Shown one piece after another: positions 7,911 to 16,766 of a DNA stretch of 64,000 nucleotides. Every line of letters begins with the position of its first letter. Positions within the stretch are counted from its first letter, which is position 1. Source of the stretch: Adlercreutzia rubneri (GTDB lineage: Bacteria > Actinomycetota > Coriobacteriia > Coriobacteriales > Eggerthellaceae); contig NZ_WPOO01000001.1 in the NCBI RefSeq assembly GCF_009755265.1, positions 62,001-126,000 of the forward strand. The letters are read 5' to 3'. The notes beneath the pieces are model-generated. The model was not told the DNA's origin, did not search any database, and saw only the letters and a list, made by a program, of their open reading frames with translations. The translations under genes and the position numbers were made by a program.

Positions 7911-8894
7911 ATGCCGAACAAGATTGACGTGCTCGCCCGCATCAGCCCGCAGATGGCCGCCGTCCTCGCGAAGGAGGACGAGCTGGCCGGGGACGCCAAC
8001 GACACAAGCGCCGGCTTCGCTCAGATGCGCGAGAACTACGTGGCCGGCCGCGCCTGGTGGAACGAGGGAGCCCCTGAGATGGATCGTGTGGTCGACGATG
8101 CGGTGGAAGGCTCCTTCGGCGCCATCGGCGTGCGGCGCTACTACCCCTGCGAAATCGCCGAGGGCGCGACGGCGCCGGCCATCGTCTACGTCCACGGCGG
8201 CGGGTTCGTCCTCGGCAACTTGGACACCCACGACCGCATCTGCCGCATCTTGGCGAAGCGCGCCGGCGTGCCGGTGGTGGCCGTGGATTACCGGCTGTCC
8301 CCGGAGGCGAAGTACCCCTCCGCCGTGCGCGAGGCGGCGGCGGTGGCCGCGCACCTGCACGAGGCGGGGAAGGCCTGGGGCATCGACGGCGACCGCCTGG
8401 CCTTTGCCGGCGACTCCGGCGGCGCGCACCTGGGCCTGGCCGCCACGCTGTATCTGCGCGAGGAGATGGGCGGCGCCGACTTCGTGAAGTGCCTGCTTCT
8501 GTTCTACGGGTGGTTCGGCCTGACCGACTCTTCCTCCATGCGGCTCCTGGGCGGTCCGTGGGACGGCCTCACCGAGGAGGACTGGCAGTTCTACCTGAAC
8601 CTGTACGCCGAGGATCCCGCGGCCCTTGCGGCGGAGCCCTACGCGAACCTGTTTTTGAACGACCTGACCCATGATGTGCCTGCTTGCTACATCGCCGCCG
8701 CCGAGTTTGACCCGCTGCGCGACGACTCGGCCACCCTGGCCGCCATCTGCGAGCAGTACGGCACCCCCTTCCGCTTCGAGCTGTTCGAGGGCGTTATCCA
8801 CGCCTTCTTGCACTACACCAAGATGCTCGATGCGGCCAACGACGTGCTGGAACACGGCGCCACCTTTTACCGCGAGACCTTGGGCCTCGCCTAG
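7911..8894 (+). CDS. Alpha/beta-hydrolase, HSL/acetyl-esterase family
   Basis: 327 residues, no signal peptide, cytoplasmic. The oxyanion-hole motif HGGGFVLG is near residue 95 and the nucleophile elbow GDSGGAH near residue 168. A likely acid (FDPLRDD) and histidine (VIHAFLH) follow toward the C-terminus, completing the triad. Family members hydrolyse short acyl esters. It lies between the transporter and the CaiA-like gene, so it may free an acyl group from an imported ester or act on a pathway ester or lactone. No carnitine operon known to me carries this gene. Function beyond esterase is unknown. Confidence 0.8.
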   Translation: MPNKIDVLARISPQMAAVLAKEDELAGDANDTSAGFAQMRENYVAGRAWWNEGAPEMDRVVDDAVEGSFGAIGVRRYYPCEIAEGATAPAIVYVHGGGFVLGNLDTHDRICRILAKRAGVPVVAVDYRLSPEAKYPSAVREAAAVAAHLHEAGKAWGIDGDRLAFAGDSGGAHLGLAATLYLREEMGGADFVKCLLLFYGWFGLTDSSSMRLLGGPWDGLTEEDWQFYLNLYAEDPAALAAEPYANLFLNDLTHDVPACYIAAAEFDPLRDDSATLAAICEQYGTPFRFELFEGVIHAFLHYTKMLDAANDVLEHGATFYRETLGLA

Positions 8895-8963
8895 TTATTG
8901 GCAATCCGGGGGCGCGCAGGGCGCGTTCCCTTTGCAAAGCACCCTTTGAAAGGAGACAGAAGA

Positions 8964-10112
8964 ATGGACTTCAAACTCACCGACGAGCAGGAGCTTATCG
9001 TCGACAGCTACCGCGAGTACATGGAGAGCGAGAACTGGGAGACCTACTTCCACGAGTGCGACGAGAAGCACGTCTACCCCCTGCGCTGGGTGGCGGGCCT
9101 GTGCGAGCTGGGCTTCGACCAGATCATGCTGCCCGAGTCCCACGGCGGCCTGGGCCTGGAGCAGCCCTGCGTGACGCTGATGGCCGTTTACGAGGTGCTC
9201 GGCCGCTACGGTGCGCCCACCTACGTGCTCTACCAGCTGCCCAGCTTCGAGACCATTATCCGCGAGGGAACCCAAGAGCAGATCGACGCCGTCATGAGCA
9301 CGCTCGGCTCCGGCGAGCAGATCTGGAACTCCGCCTGCACCGAGCCGGGCGCAGGCTCGGATGTGGGGGCGCTGGCCACCACGTACAAGCGCGAGAACGG
9401 CAAAATCTACCTGAACGGCACCAAGACCTTCATCACCTCGTCCGCCGGCGTGAAGTACCTGGTCATCATGGCCAAGAACGCCGATGACGAGTCGCAGTTC
9501 ACCGAATTCTTCGTCGATATGTCCAAGCCGGGCGTGAAGCTCTCCCCGCTGCCGAAGCTGGGGCTTCGCATGGACAGCTGCTGCGAGGTGTACCTGGACA
9601 ACGTGGAGCTGGAGGAGTCCGACATCTTCGGCAAGGAGGGCAACGGATTTATGCGCGGCGTGTCCGACTTCAACTTCGAGCGTTGGCTCGTGGGCGCCTG
9701 CGACTACGGCACCGCCATCTGCTCCTTCGAGGACGCCATGAAGCACGCCAACACCCGCATCGCCTTCGGCAAGCCCATCAGCCGATTCCAGCTGAACTCG
9801 CTGAAGATCACCGAGATGTGCATCAAGCTGACCAACATGCGTAACATGCTGTACGAGGCCGCCTGGATGGCCGACAACAACGGCGGCGACTTCGACCCGG
9901 CCATGGCCGCCATGTGCAAGTACTACTGCGCCAACGCCTCCTTCGAGGTGACCGACGACGCCATGCAGGTGATGGGCGGCATCGCCGTGGCCTCCGAGCA
10001 CCGCATCAACCGCATCTGGCGCGATCTGCGCGTCGACCGCGTCTCTGGTGGCACCGACGAGATGATGATTTTGGCCACCTCCAAGGGCGCCTGCAAGGCT
10101 TACAAGGCCTAA
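8964..10112 (+). CDS. Crotonobetainyl-CoA reductase-like acyl-CoA dehydrogenase (CaiA type)
   Basis: 382 residues, close to E. coli CaiA (380). AAGGAG nine bases upstream sets the ATG. Strong family landmarks are MDFKLTDEQEL, GAPTYVLYQLP, TEPGAGSDVG, KLGLRMDSCCEV and WRDLRVDRVSGGTDEM. In CaiA-type enzymes FAD-bound reductase adds electrons from FixAB/FixCX to an enoyl-CoA. As in CaiA, the usual catalytic Glu of butyryl-CoA dehydrogenases is Gly here (VSGGT rather than YEGT). The complete fixABCX set downstream supports reductive use. The true enoyl-CoA substrate need not be crotonobetainyl-CoA because CaiT and CaiE are not seen. Confidence 0.85.
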   Translation: MDFKLTDEQELIVDSYREYMESENWETYFHECDEKHVYPLRWVAGLCELGFDQIMLPESHGGLGLEQPCVTLMAVYEVLGRYGAPTYVLYQLPSFETIIREGTQEQIDAVMSTLGSGEQIWNSACTEPGAGSDVGALATTYKRENGKIYLNGTKTFITSSAGVKYLVIMAKNADDESQFTEFFVDMSKPGVKLSPLPKLGLRMDSCCEVYLDNVELEESDIFGKEGNGFMRGVSDFNFERWLVGACDYGTAICSFEDAMKHANTRIAFGKPISRFQLNSLKITEMCIKLTNMRNMLYEAAWMADNNGGDFDPAMAAMCKYYCANASFEVTDDAMQVMGGIAVASEHRINRIWRDLRVDRVSGGTDEMMILATSKGACKAYKA

Positions 10113-10168
10113 CTTCCTTGGGCGAACCAGCGAGGTATTGAGAGAAACGCGATTTAAGGAGAGAAACA

Positions 10169-11383
10169 ATGGCTATCCCTACCGAGAAACCCTCTTACGG
10201 TCCGCTTGATGGCGTGAAGGTGGTCTATGCCGCTGTTGAGCTGGCTTGTCCCAAGGCCGCCGACCTCATGGCCGACTGGGGCGCGGATGTCACCTGGCTC
10301 GAGAACACCGGCGCTGGCGACACCATTCGCGACACGGCCTATATCAAGCAGGCCGAGCGCCGCAACCAGCGTTCCGTGGCTCTGAACTACTTCTCTGAGG
10401 AGGGTCGCGAGATATTCCTCAACATGATCCGCGACGCTGACATCTTCATGGAGGCGTCGAAGGGAGGCACGTGGGCTCGCAAGGGGCTGACCGACGAAGT
10501 GCTGTGGGCCGTGAACCCGAAGCTCGTCATCGTGCACGTGTCCGGCTTCGGCCAGACGGGCGATCCCAAGATGGTCAAGCGCGCGGCCTACGATCTGACG
10601 GTTATGGCCTATGCCGGGATCATCATGCAGAACGGTACCGAGGAGCAGCCGATGCTGCCGGGGCCCTATGCCGGCGACTACTTCAACACGCTCATGATCG
10701 CAAGCTCGGCTCTGGCCGCCCTGTATAAGGCTGAGAAGTCGGGGAAGGGCGAGTCCATCGATTTGGCTATGTACGAGACGCTTTTGGCTATCGGCCAGTA
10801 CTACCTGGTGGACTACTTGAACGAGGGCATCAAGTGGCCTCGCCCCGGTGCGCGCAACCAGAATCTCTGCGGCATTGGCGAGTTCGCCTGCAAGGACGGC
10901 TTTTTGGGCGTGTGCCTTTATGGCGTCGACCAGAACAAGTATTTCCTCGAGACCATCGGCTTGGGGCATCTGTGGGGCACGCCGGAGATTCCCGAGGACA
11001 CGAGCGGGCTGTGGCTGTCGAATCCCCACGCCGAGGAGATCCAGCGCGCCTTCGAGGAGTATTGCCTGGCCCATTCCAAGTACGAGATTGAAGAGGACTT
11101 TGCCGCCCATCGCATTGCCGCCCAGGTCATCAACGACATGGAGGATTTGGTCGAGGAGGAGCATTTGCGCCTGCGCGACACCTGGGCCGATTGGGAGACG
11201 GCCGACGGGGAGACCTTCCATGGACTTGGCGTCTTCCCGAAGTTCCAGAACAACCCCGGTCGCATTTGGCGCCCCATGCCCGCTCAGGGCGGCGACACGG
11301 TAGACGTGCTGACCAAGCTCGGCTACAGCGATGAGCAGATCGCCCGATTCGCGGCTGATGGCATTGTGAAGTGCGCTGAGTAG
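10169..11383 (+). CDS. CaiB-type family III CoA-transferase
   Basis: 404 residues against 405 for E. coli CaiB, with collinear landmarks: YGPLDGVKVVYAAVELA, FMEASKGGTWARKGLTDEVL, VSGFGQTGD, and the catalytic aspartate in YAGDYFNTL near residue 170. The C-terminus (KFQNNPGRIWRPMPAQGGDT) also follows CaiB. The enzyme would move CoA from the reduced product (for carnitine, gamma-butyrobetainyl-CoA) to incoming substrate without spending ATP. It is third in the operon, 56 bases after the CaiA-like gene, with RBS AAGGAGAG. It is probably the enzyme that keeps the cycle primed once the ligase starts it. Confidence 0.85.
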   Translation: MAIPTEKPSYGPLDGVKVVYAAVELACPKAADLMADWGADVTWLENTGAGDTIRDTAYIKQAERRNQRSVALNYFSEEGREIFLNMIRDADIFMEASKGGTWARKGLTDEVLWAVNPKLVIVHVSGFGQTGDPKMVKRAAYDLTVMAYAGIIMQNGTEEQPMLPGPYAGDYFNTLMIASSALAALYKAEKSGKGESIDLAMYETLLAIGQYYLVDYLNEGIKWPRPGARNQNLCGIGEFACKDGFLGVCLYGVDQNKYFLETIGLGHLWGTPEIPEDTSGLWLSNPHAEEIQRAFEEYCLAHSKYEIEEDFAAHRIAAQVINDMEDLVEEEHLRLRDTWADWETADGETFHGLGVFPKFQNNPGRIWRPMPAQGGDTVDVLTKLGYSDEQIARFAADGIVKCAE

Positions 11384-11423
11384 CCGTGCCGTCCGCGCGA
11401 GCGCATCGCGCCAACTATGCGCA

Positions 11424-11459
11424 GGGAAGGCCCGCTGGGGAAGGGCGGGCCTTCCTCCC
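11424..11459 (+). other. GC-rich intra-operon hairpin
   Basis: GGGAAGGCCCGC pairs with GCGGGCCTTCC plus CCC across a nine-base loop in the caiB-caiC gap. No T-run follows, so it is more likely an mRNA-stability or processing element than a terminator. Confidence 0.6.
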
Positions 11460-11490
11460 ACTGACAAGTTCGAGGGAAGGAACGAACGCC

Positions 11491-13089
11491 ATGGCGACCG
11501 TCGTAGGCAATGAGAATCTCCGCGATTTGTGGAACGAGCTGTCCGCAAGCCGCGGCGATCATCTTTTTCTGACCTGCGAGGATCGGGCCGGCCACCGCTG
11601 CTCGTTCACCTACGGCGAATTCGACCGCTTGGTGAACCGCACGGCGAACTTCCTGCGGTTGGCCGGGGTGAAAAAAGGCGACAACGTGGCCATCCAGCTG
11701 TACAACTCGCCAGAGTACGTGTCGGCCACCTTCGCCTTGGCGAAGATCGGGGCAGTGGCGGTGCCCATCAACATGCAGCTCGTCTTCGGCGAGTGCGCCT
11801 TCCAGTTCGACCGCTGCGCCATCCGCACCGTCATCTGCGAGCCGGATTGCCAGGGCTACTATTTCGCCGACGCCATGCCCCCGTGCCCGAACAACACCTG
11901 TGGAAAGAGGCGCGTCTATCCTATGGAGCGCGTGTTCGTCTGCCACAGCGGTGGGGAGGGGCTCGTCGCCGGTGCCGTGGACTTCGACGCCGGGGTAGAT
12001 GCGTGCGCTGACGTGCTGGACGAGCGGTGCGATCTGGACGGCCAGGACACGGCCATGATCATCTTCACCTCCGGCACCACCTCGTGCCCCAAGGGTGTGG
12101 AGATCACCCATGCGAACATGCTCTTCGCCGGCCACTACGGCGATTGGCAGTGCGCCTTGGGGCCTGAGGACCGCATGCTTACCACCATGCCCGCCTTCCA
12201 CTCGAACTTCCAGCTGGCGGCCCTCATGCCCGTGCTCGCGGCGGGCGCCAGCCTCGTCGTGCTGGAGAAGTACAGCGCGCGCAACTTCTGGCGCCAGGTG
12301 CGCGAGCATGGAGCCACGGCCATCCAGCTCGTGGCGATGATGGCCCGCACCCTCATGATGCAGCCGTGCGACGCCGCCGAGCGAGAGCACTGCGTCCGGT
12401 CGGTGCAGTACTACCTACCCATCACCGATGAGGAGAAGGAGGCCTTCGAGCGCCGCTTCTCCGTGCGTTTGCAGAACTGCTACGGCGCGACGGAGTCCAT
12501 CTGCTGGGCGCTCACCGACTTGCCCTATGGCCCGCGCCGTTGGCCGAGCGTGGGGCGGCCGGGCCTTGGCTACGAGGCGGAGATCCTGGACGAGACGGGA
12601 CGGGCGGTGCCGCCGGGGACGGTAGGGGAGATCGCCGTGAGGGGTATTCCCGGCATCAGTCTCATGAAGGGCTACTACGACGATCCCGAGGCCACGGCGA
12701 GAACCGTGAATGGGGAGGGCTGGTACCTCAGCGGCGACAAAGGCTACCGCGATGAGGAAGGCTGGTTCTATTTCGTCGATCGAAAATGCAACATGATCAA
12801 GCGAGGCGGTGAGAACGTGTCGGCCACCGAGGTGGAAGACGCGCTCTTGATGCACCCGGCCGTAGCCGAATGCGCCGTCATCGGCGTGGACGACCCGGTG
12901 CGCGACCAGGCGGTGAAGGCCTTTGTCGTGCTGGTGCAGGGACAGGCGGCCACCGTCGAGGAGATCACGCGCTTCGCCGCTTGCCGCTTAGCCGATTTCA
13001 AAGTGCCGACCTTGATGGAGATCGTGGACGAGCTGCCCCATACGAGCGTCGGAAAAGTGGAGAAGAAGCTGCTCTGCTCCCTTGATTAG
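11491..13089 (+). CDS. CaiC-type carnitine/crotonobetaine-like CoA ligase
   Basis: 532 residues; the ATG at 11491 follows GAGGGAAGG. AMP-binding signatures are IIFTSGTTSCPKGVEITH near residue 190, the TMPAFH and VEKYSAR-like stretches shared with CaiC, YGATESICW near 335, and the hinge VDRKCNMIKRGGENVSATE near 430. The C-terminal catalytic lysine is probably in TSVGKVEKK. Similarity to E. coli CaiC runs along the whole length, including IKGIPG-like VRGIPGISLMKGYY. It would prime the pathway by making the first CoA ester with ATP. Substrate identity is unproven. Confidence 0.85.
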   Translation: MATVVGNENLRDLWNELSASRGDHLFLTCEDRAGHRCSFTYGEFDRLVNRTANFLRLAGVKKGDNVAIQLYNSPEYVSATFALAKIGAVAVPINMQLVFGECAFQFDRCAIRTVICEPDCQGYYFADAMPPCPNNTCGKRRVYPMERVFVCHSGGEGLVAGAVDFDAGVDACADVLDERCDLDGQDTAMIIFTSGTTSCPKGVEITHANMLFAGHYGDWQCALGPEDRMLTTMPAFHSNFQLAALMPVLAAGASLVVLEKYSARNFWRQVREHGATAIQLVAMMARTLMMQPCDAAEREHCVRSVQYYLPITDEEKEAFERRFSVRLQNCYGATESICWALTDLPYGPRRWPSVGRPGLGYEAEILDETGRAVPPGTVGEIAVRGIPGISLMKGYYDDPEATARTVNGEGWYLSGDKGYRDEEGWFYFVDRKCNMIKRGGENVSATEVEDALLMHPAVAECAVIGVDDPVRDQAVKAFVVLVQGQAATVEEITRFAACRLADFKVPTLMEIVDELPHTSVGKVEKKLLCSLD

Positions 13090-13120
13090 ATATGAAGCCC
13101 ATTAACGAGGAGGATACAGC

Positions 13121-13987
13121 ATGGCCATCTCAACGGAAATCGTCGGCAGGACGTTCGGCCCGTTCGTTCGGGACTACACCTTCAAGGACTTGGAGATCTG
13201 CGCGCTCGGCTGCGGCGCCGACTGGGACGGAAAGACCGATCTGGAGTACGTGAACGAGCACGATGCCGAGAACCCGCGGCTCAAGGTGCTGCCCATCTTC
13301 GGCGTGCCGCTGACGGTGAACGAGGAGGTGACGACCACGCTGGACTACGGCTTCGACTACAGCGGATCGCTGCACTACGGCATCGATGCTCACTTCCATG
13401 CGCCCTTTAAGATGAACGATCATGTGGAGACCTATGTCGTGCAGGAGGCCATCTGGGATCGCGGGGAGGGCCGCGGGTCGCTCTCCAAACAGGTGGGGAA
13501 GTCCTATTCCGCCGACGGCGTGCATCTGTGCACCGTGGAGACCTACGACTGCTGCATCTACGACGGCGGCTTTGGCGGCGAGAGGCCCCCGAAGGACGTC
13601 GTCGAGTATCCCGACCGCGAGCCGGATCTCGCCTACGAGGAGGTGTGCGGCTATCAGTGGCCCCTCATCTACCGGCTCATGGGCGACTGGCACCAGCAGC
13701 ACATCGATTGGGCCTACACCGAGCAGACCGGGCTGGCGCGCCCCATCAACCACGGTGTCTGCACGGCCGGCATCGCCATGCGCCACCTCATCGCGCTGCT
13801 CATCCCCGGGCAGCCCGAGCGCCTGCGCCGCTTCAAGTGCCGCTTCACTTCTCCGGTGCTGCCGGGCACGCGCCTTTGCACCCAGGTGTGGAAGATGGGC
13901 GAGGGCGAGGCCCGCTTCCGCGTGGTGGACGCGGACGATGGGGCGGCCCGGCCGTTTCTGAACTTCTGCCTCGCCGAGTGGGAATAG
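13121..13987 (+). CDS. MaoC-like double hot-dog enoyl-CoA hydratase
   Basis: 288 residues, two hot-dog repeats as in hydratase 2 of peroxisomal multifunctional enzyme 2. The C-terminal repeat has the hydratase motif region YRLMGDWHQQHIDWAYTEQ followed by GLARPINHGVCTAG, where the usual GDxNPLH reads GDWHQQH, so the canonical Asn is replaced while Asp and His positions are kept. Family members add water to trans-2-enoyl-CoA giving the (R)-3-hydroxyacyl-CoA. It is not part of known cai operons. With the separate CaiD-like crotonase it gives this locus two unrelated hydratases. Confidence 0.75.
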   Translation: MAISTEIVGRTFGPFVRDYTFKDLEICALGCGADWDGKTDLEYVNEHDAENPRLKVLPIFGVPLTVNEEVTTTLDYGFDYSGSLHYGIDAHFHAPFKMNDHVETYVVQEAIWDRGEGRGSLSKQVGKSYSADGVHLCTVETYDCCIYDGGFGGERPPKDVVEYPDREPDLAYEEVCGYQWPLIYRLMGDWHQQHIDWAYTEQTGLARPINHGVCTAGIAMRHLIALLIPGQPERLRRFKCRFTSPVLPGTRLCTQVWKMGEGEARFRVVDADDGAARPFLNFCLAEWE

Positions 13988-13998
13988 GGGGGCGCGCC

Positions 13999-15414
13999 AT
14001 GGCGAGCGATGTGAAGGCGATGACTCAGGTGGCGAGCCCGCCGGCAACCGCTGCGGCGAAGGAGATCAGCGGAGATATGGCCCGCAAGGTGCGTCAAACG
14101 GCGAAAAGGACCATGGACGATGTGGCCATGACGCCGTTTCTGCGCAAGATCACGTTCTTCTCGTCGGGCGGCTCCTTCCTCGACGGCTACGTGCTGTCGC
14201 TCATCGGCGTGGCGCTCACCCAGATCGTGCCGGCTTTCGGGCTGACCGATGTCTGGAGCGCGGCCATAGGCGCGTCGGTGCTCGTCGGCATCTTCGTGGG
14301 AACCATCACGGGGGGCTACCTTACCGACGCCATCGGTCGCAAGAAGATGTTCATCATCGATTTGGTGGCGATCGGGCTGTTCTCGCTTCTGAGCGTATTC
14401 GTTGCCGAGGCCTGGCAGCTCGTGGCCGCCCGGTTCTTCATCGGCGTGTTCGTCGGCGCCGACTATCCCATCGCCACGTCGCTCATCGCCGAGTTCACGC
14501 CCAAGGAGCATCGGTCGATCTCCATGGGAATGGTGTCGGCGGCGTGGTATCTGGGCGCCACCGTGGCCGCCGTGGTGGGCTACGGGCTCTACGGCGTGGA
14601 GGACGGCTGGAAATGGATGCTCGGCAGCGCCGTGGTGCCCTGCGTGGTTCTCCTCGTAGGACGGCACGATATTCCCGAGTCCCCCTTGTGGCTGGCGAGC
14701 AAGGGGCGCCATGCCGAGGCGCGGGCCGTGATGGATCGCGTGTTCGGCCCCGATGTGGAGCTTGCGCCCGTAAAGCCGACGGACAAGACGCCGCTGGCGA
14801 CGCTTTTGCATGGCGAGTACCTCAAGCGCATGATCTTCCTCGGGGTGTTCATCCTGTGCCAGGTGGTGCCCATGTACGCCATCTACACCTTCGGTCCCGA
14901 GATCATGACCGCCTTCGGGTTGGGGGAGGGCCATGAGGCCATTCTGGGCGAGAGCGCTGTGAGCCTGTTCTTCCTGGTGGGAAGCATTCCGGCCATGTTC
15001 TGGCTGAATTCCATGGGGCGGCGCCCCTTGCTGCTCATGAGCTTCGCGCTCATGGCGGCGGGTCTGCTCGTGCTGGGGCTGTGGCCCACGGCGCCGGTGA
15101 CGGTGATCATTCTCGCATTCGGGCTTTACGCGTTTTTCAGTGGCGGCCCGGGCATCCTGCAGTGGCTGTACCCCAACGAGCTCTTTCCCACCGAGGTGCG
15201 CGCGACGGCCGTCGGCATCGCCATCGGCTTCTCGCGCATCGGCACCATCGCGGCCACCTACGGGACGCCTCTCGCCTTAGATGCCTGGGGCGTGGGACCG
15301 GTGATGCTCGTGGCGGCGGGGCTCGTGCTGCTCGGGCTCGTTCTGTCGTACTTCTTGGCGCCCGAGACCCGGGGCAAGTCCCTCGCCGAGACGAGCGGCA
15401 TCGACGATAGATAG
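13999..15414 (+). CDS. MFS transporter, sugar-porter/aromatic-acid symporter type
   Basis: 471 residues with about twelve helices; a roughly 45-residue hydrophilic N-terminal extension precedes the first helix. The ATG at 13999 lies 11 bases after the MaoC stop behind AGGGGGG. Motif A appears as GYLTDAIGRKKMF and the C-terminal PETRGKSLAE signature marks the sugar-porter branch, which also contains carboxylate and aromatic-acid carriers. It is the last gene of the operon and is followed by a terminator, giving this unit two different MFS carriers at its two ends. Import of substrate and export of reduced product is one possible division. Confidence 0.8.
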   Translation: MASDVKAMTQVASPPATAAAKEISGDMARKVRQTAKRTMDDVAMTPFLRKITFFSSGGSFLDGYVLSLIGVALTQIVPAFGLTDVWSAAIGASVLVGIFVGTITGGYLTDAIGRKKMFIIDLVAIGLFSLLSVFVAEAWQLVAARFFIGVFVGADYPIATSLIAEFTPKEHRSISMGMVSAAWYLGATVAAVVGYGLYGVEDGWKWMLGSAVVPCVVLLVGRHDIPESPLWLASKGRHAEARAVMDRVFGPDVELAPVKPTDKTPLATLLHGEYLKRMIFLGVFILCQVVPMYAIYTFGPEIMTAFGLGEGHEAILGESAVSLFFLVGSIPAMFWLNSMGRRPLLLMSFALMAAGLLVLGLWPTAPVTVIILAFGLYAFFSGGPGILQWLYPNELFPTEVRATAVGIAIGFSRIGTIAATYGTPLALDAWGVGPVMLVAAGLVLLGLVLSYFLAPETRGKSLAETSGIDDR

Positions 15415-15469
15415 AGCGTTGGTTCTCAGGGTTCCAGCTATCGGCAGAAGATCTTAAATTTCGAGAATG

Positions 15470-15504
15470 GAAGAGCCCCTCTGAGTGATGGGCTCTTCCT
15501 GCTT
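15470..15504 (+). terminator. Terminator after the cai-like operon
   Basis: Arms GAAGAGCCC and GGGCTCTTC pair perfectly around an 11-base loop and are followed by CTGCTTA. It ends the MFS-cai transcript. A second hairpin with the same GAAGAGCCC core lies at 15628-15656, and the 130 bases between hold no recognisable gene. Confidence 0.75.
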
Positions 15505-15627
15505 ATGCGGGGCTTCGGCAGCAGGGGGGGAGACCCCCTTGGTGCATGGCGATCTTGCCGCACGGATTCGAGAGAGGGCTTGGGATGCGTAGTCTGGGAA
15601 GCAAGGAGCGCCAGCCTCTAAGCGGCA

Positions 15628-15656
15628 GAAGAGCCCGCCTCGGTGGCGGGCTCTTC
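15628..15656. terminator. Bidirectional terminator between the cai-like operon and caiD-like gene
   Basis: Twelve-base arms GAAGAGCCCGCC and GGCGGGCTCTTC with a five-base loop, placed between convergent genes. The U-run is weak on both strands (minus side reads TGCCGCTT). Confidence 0.7.
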
Positions 15657-15685
15657 ATGTGCTGAATACCTATGGAGCAGTTCGC

Positions 15686-16471
15686 CTATCGGCCGGTCCA
15701 GTGGGGGGCGCGCTTTTCGACGAAGGCGGCCGGGCCCTCGATGCCATCCTCAGTCTTCTCCAGGAAGCGGTAGGCCGCATCGGAGAAGCGCATGGCGTCC
15801 TCCTCGGACATCTGGTCGGCGGCATGCACGATGAACTTCGTCCACTTCAGGGCCAGAGGCGCGTTCTTCAGGCACTCCTCGGCCAGCTCGATGGCGCGGT
15901 CGAGCACCTCTTCGGCGGGCACCACGTAGTTGATGAGGCCGAGCGCCTTAGCCTCGGGGGCCTTGATCTTCTTGCCGGTGAGCAGAAGCTCCATGCAGTC
16001 CTTGCGGTTGATGTCGCGGGCGAGGCGCACGATGCCGCCGGTGGAGGCGATGATGCCGAGTCCCACCTCGGTGCAGCCGAACTTCGCGTTCTCGGCGGCT
16101 ACCACCATGTCGCAGGAAAGCGCGATCTCCATGCCGCCGCCGGCCGCCGAGCCGTTGCAGGCGCAGATGACCGGCTTGGAGCACAAGCGCGCAGTGAGGC
16201 CGCCGAAGCCGTGCTCGGTGACCGTCTGGCATTCGCCGCCCTCGGAGAGCTCGGAGAGATCCTCGCCGGCGCAGAACACCTTGCCAGTGCCGGTCACGAC
16301 GATGGCGCGCACCGCCTTGTCGGTCTCGGCGTGGTTCATGATGTTCTCCATGGCCGCGGAGGTCACCCCGTTCAGGGCGTTGGCCACCTCGGGGCGGTTG
16401 ATGCGGATGATGAGCAAGCCGTCATCGCGCAGCTCGGATACGACGGTGTCGGTGCCAAAGTAGTCAGCCAT
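15686..16471 (-). CDS. CaiD-type enoyl-CoA hydratase/crotonase
   Basis: 261 residues, the same length as E. coli CaiD, and the C-termini correspond (EDGIEGPAAFVEKRAPHW). AGGAGG lies seven bases before the ATG. The oxyanion-hole segment GTGKVFCAGEDL is near residue 60 and CNGSAAGGGMEIALSCD near 105. The first catalytic Glu is present (FGCTEVGLG) but the second acidic position is Ser (IIASTGG). CaiD hydrates crotonobetainyl-CoA to carnitinyl-CoA. The gene is convergent to the cai-like operon and divergent from fixA, so it is regulated separately. Confidence 0.8.
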   Translation of the reverse strand: MADYFGTDTVVSELRDDGLLIIRINRPEVANALNGVTSAAMENIMNHAETDKAVRAIVVTGTGKVFCAGEDLSELSEGGECQTVTEHGFGGLTARLCSKPVICACNGSAAGGGMEIALSCDMVVAAENAKFGCTEVGLGIIASTGGIVRLARDINRKDCMELLLTGKKIKAPEAKALGLINYVVPAEEVLDRAIELAEECLKNAPLALKWTKFIVHAADQMSEEDAMRFSDAAYRFLEKTEDGIEGPAAFVEKRAPHWTGR

Positions 16472-16766
16472 TGGTTCCTCCTAGATTCTTGAGAACTGAT
16501 TGCCAGATGATGCGTCCCTCGCATCGAAATCTATGGTAGGCGGGGCGGCTTTCGAGGGCATCGCAAGGGGCGCGGTATATGGGGAATACCCAGCTTAAGG
16601 GGCATCACTACATTTTGAGTAACGATGCTTTCACGGGGTTTTGGCGATGACGGCCAAAGCGAGCCGCGGCACTATGGCACCAACGGAGCGCTATCGGCTG
16701 CAGCGAGGCGCTCCGCTTGAAACGAACCGATACGTGAGAGAAGTTCTTGAAGAGAAAGGTGCAGAA
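16472..16766. other. Divergent promoter region caiD-like / fixABCX
   Basis: 295 bases without a gene; an in-frame upward extension of fixA exists but has no ribosome site. I found no clear sigma-70 hexamer pair and no GGACA-N12-TGT dyad. This sets the cai-fix half apart from the 22-44 kb half in regulation. Confidence 0.45.

Noticed and set aside
6321..8855. 844-residue minus-strand frame opposite the MFS and esterase genes
   Set aside because: Its composition is that of an antisense shadow (His, Asp, Gly, Arg), and it covers two strong plus-strand genes.
16641..16766. 42-codon upward extension of fixA
   Set aside because: The GTG at 16767 has a ribosome site and gives a family-typical N-terminus; the extension resembles no FixA.
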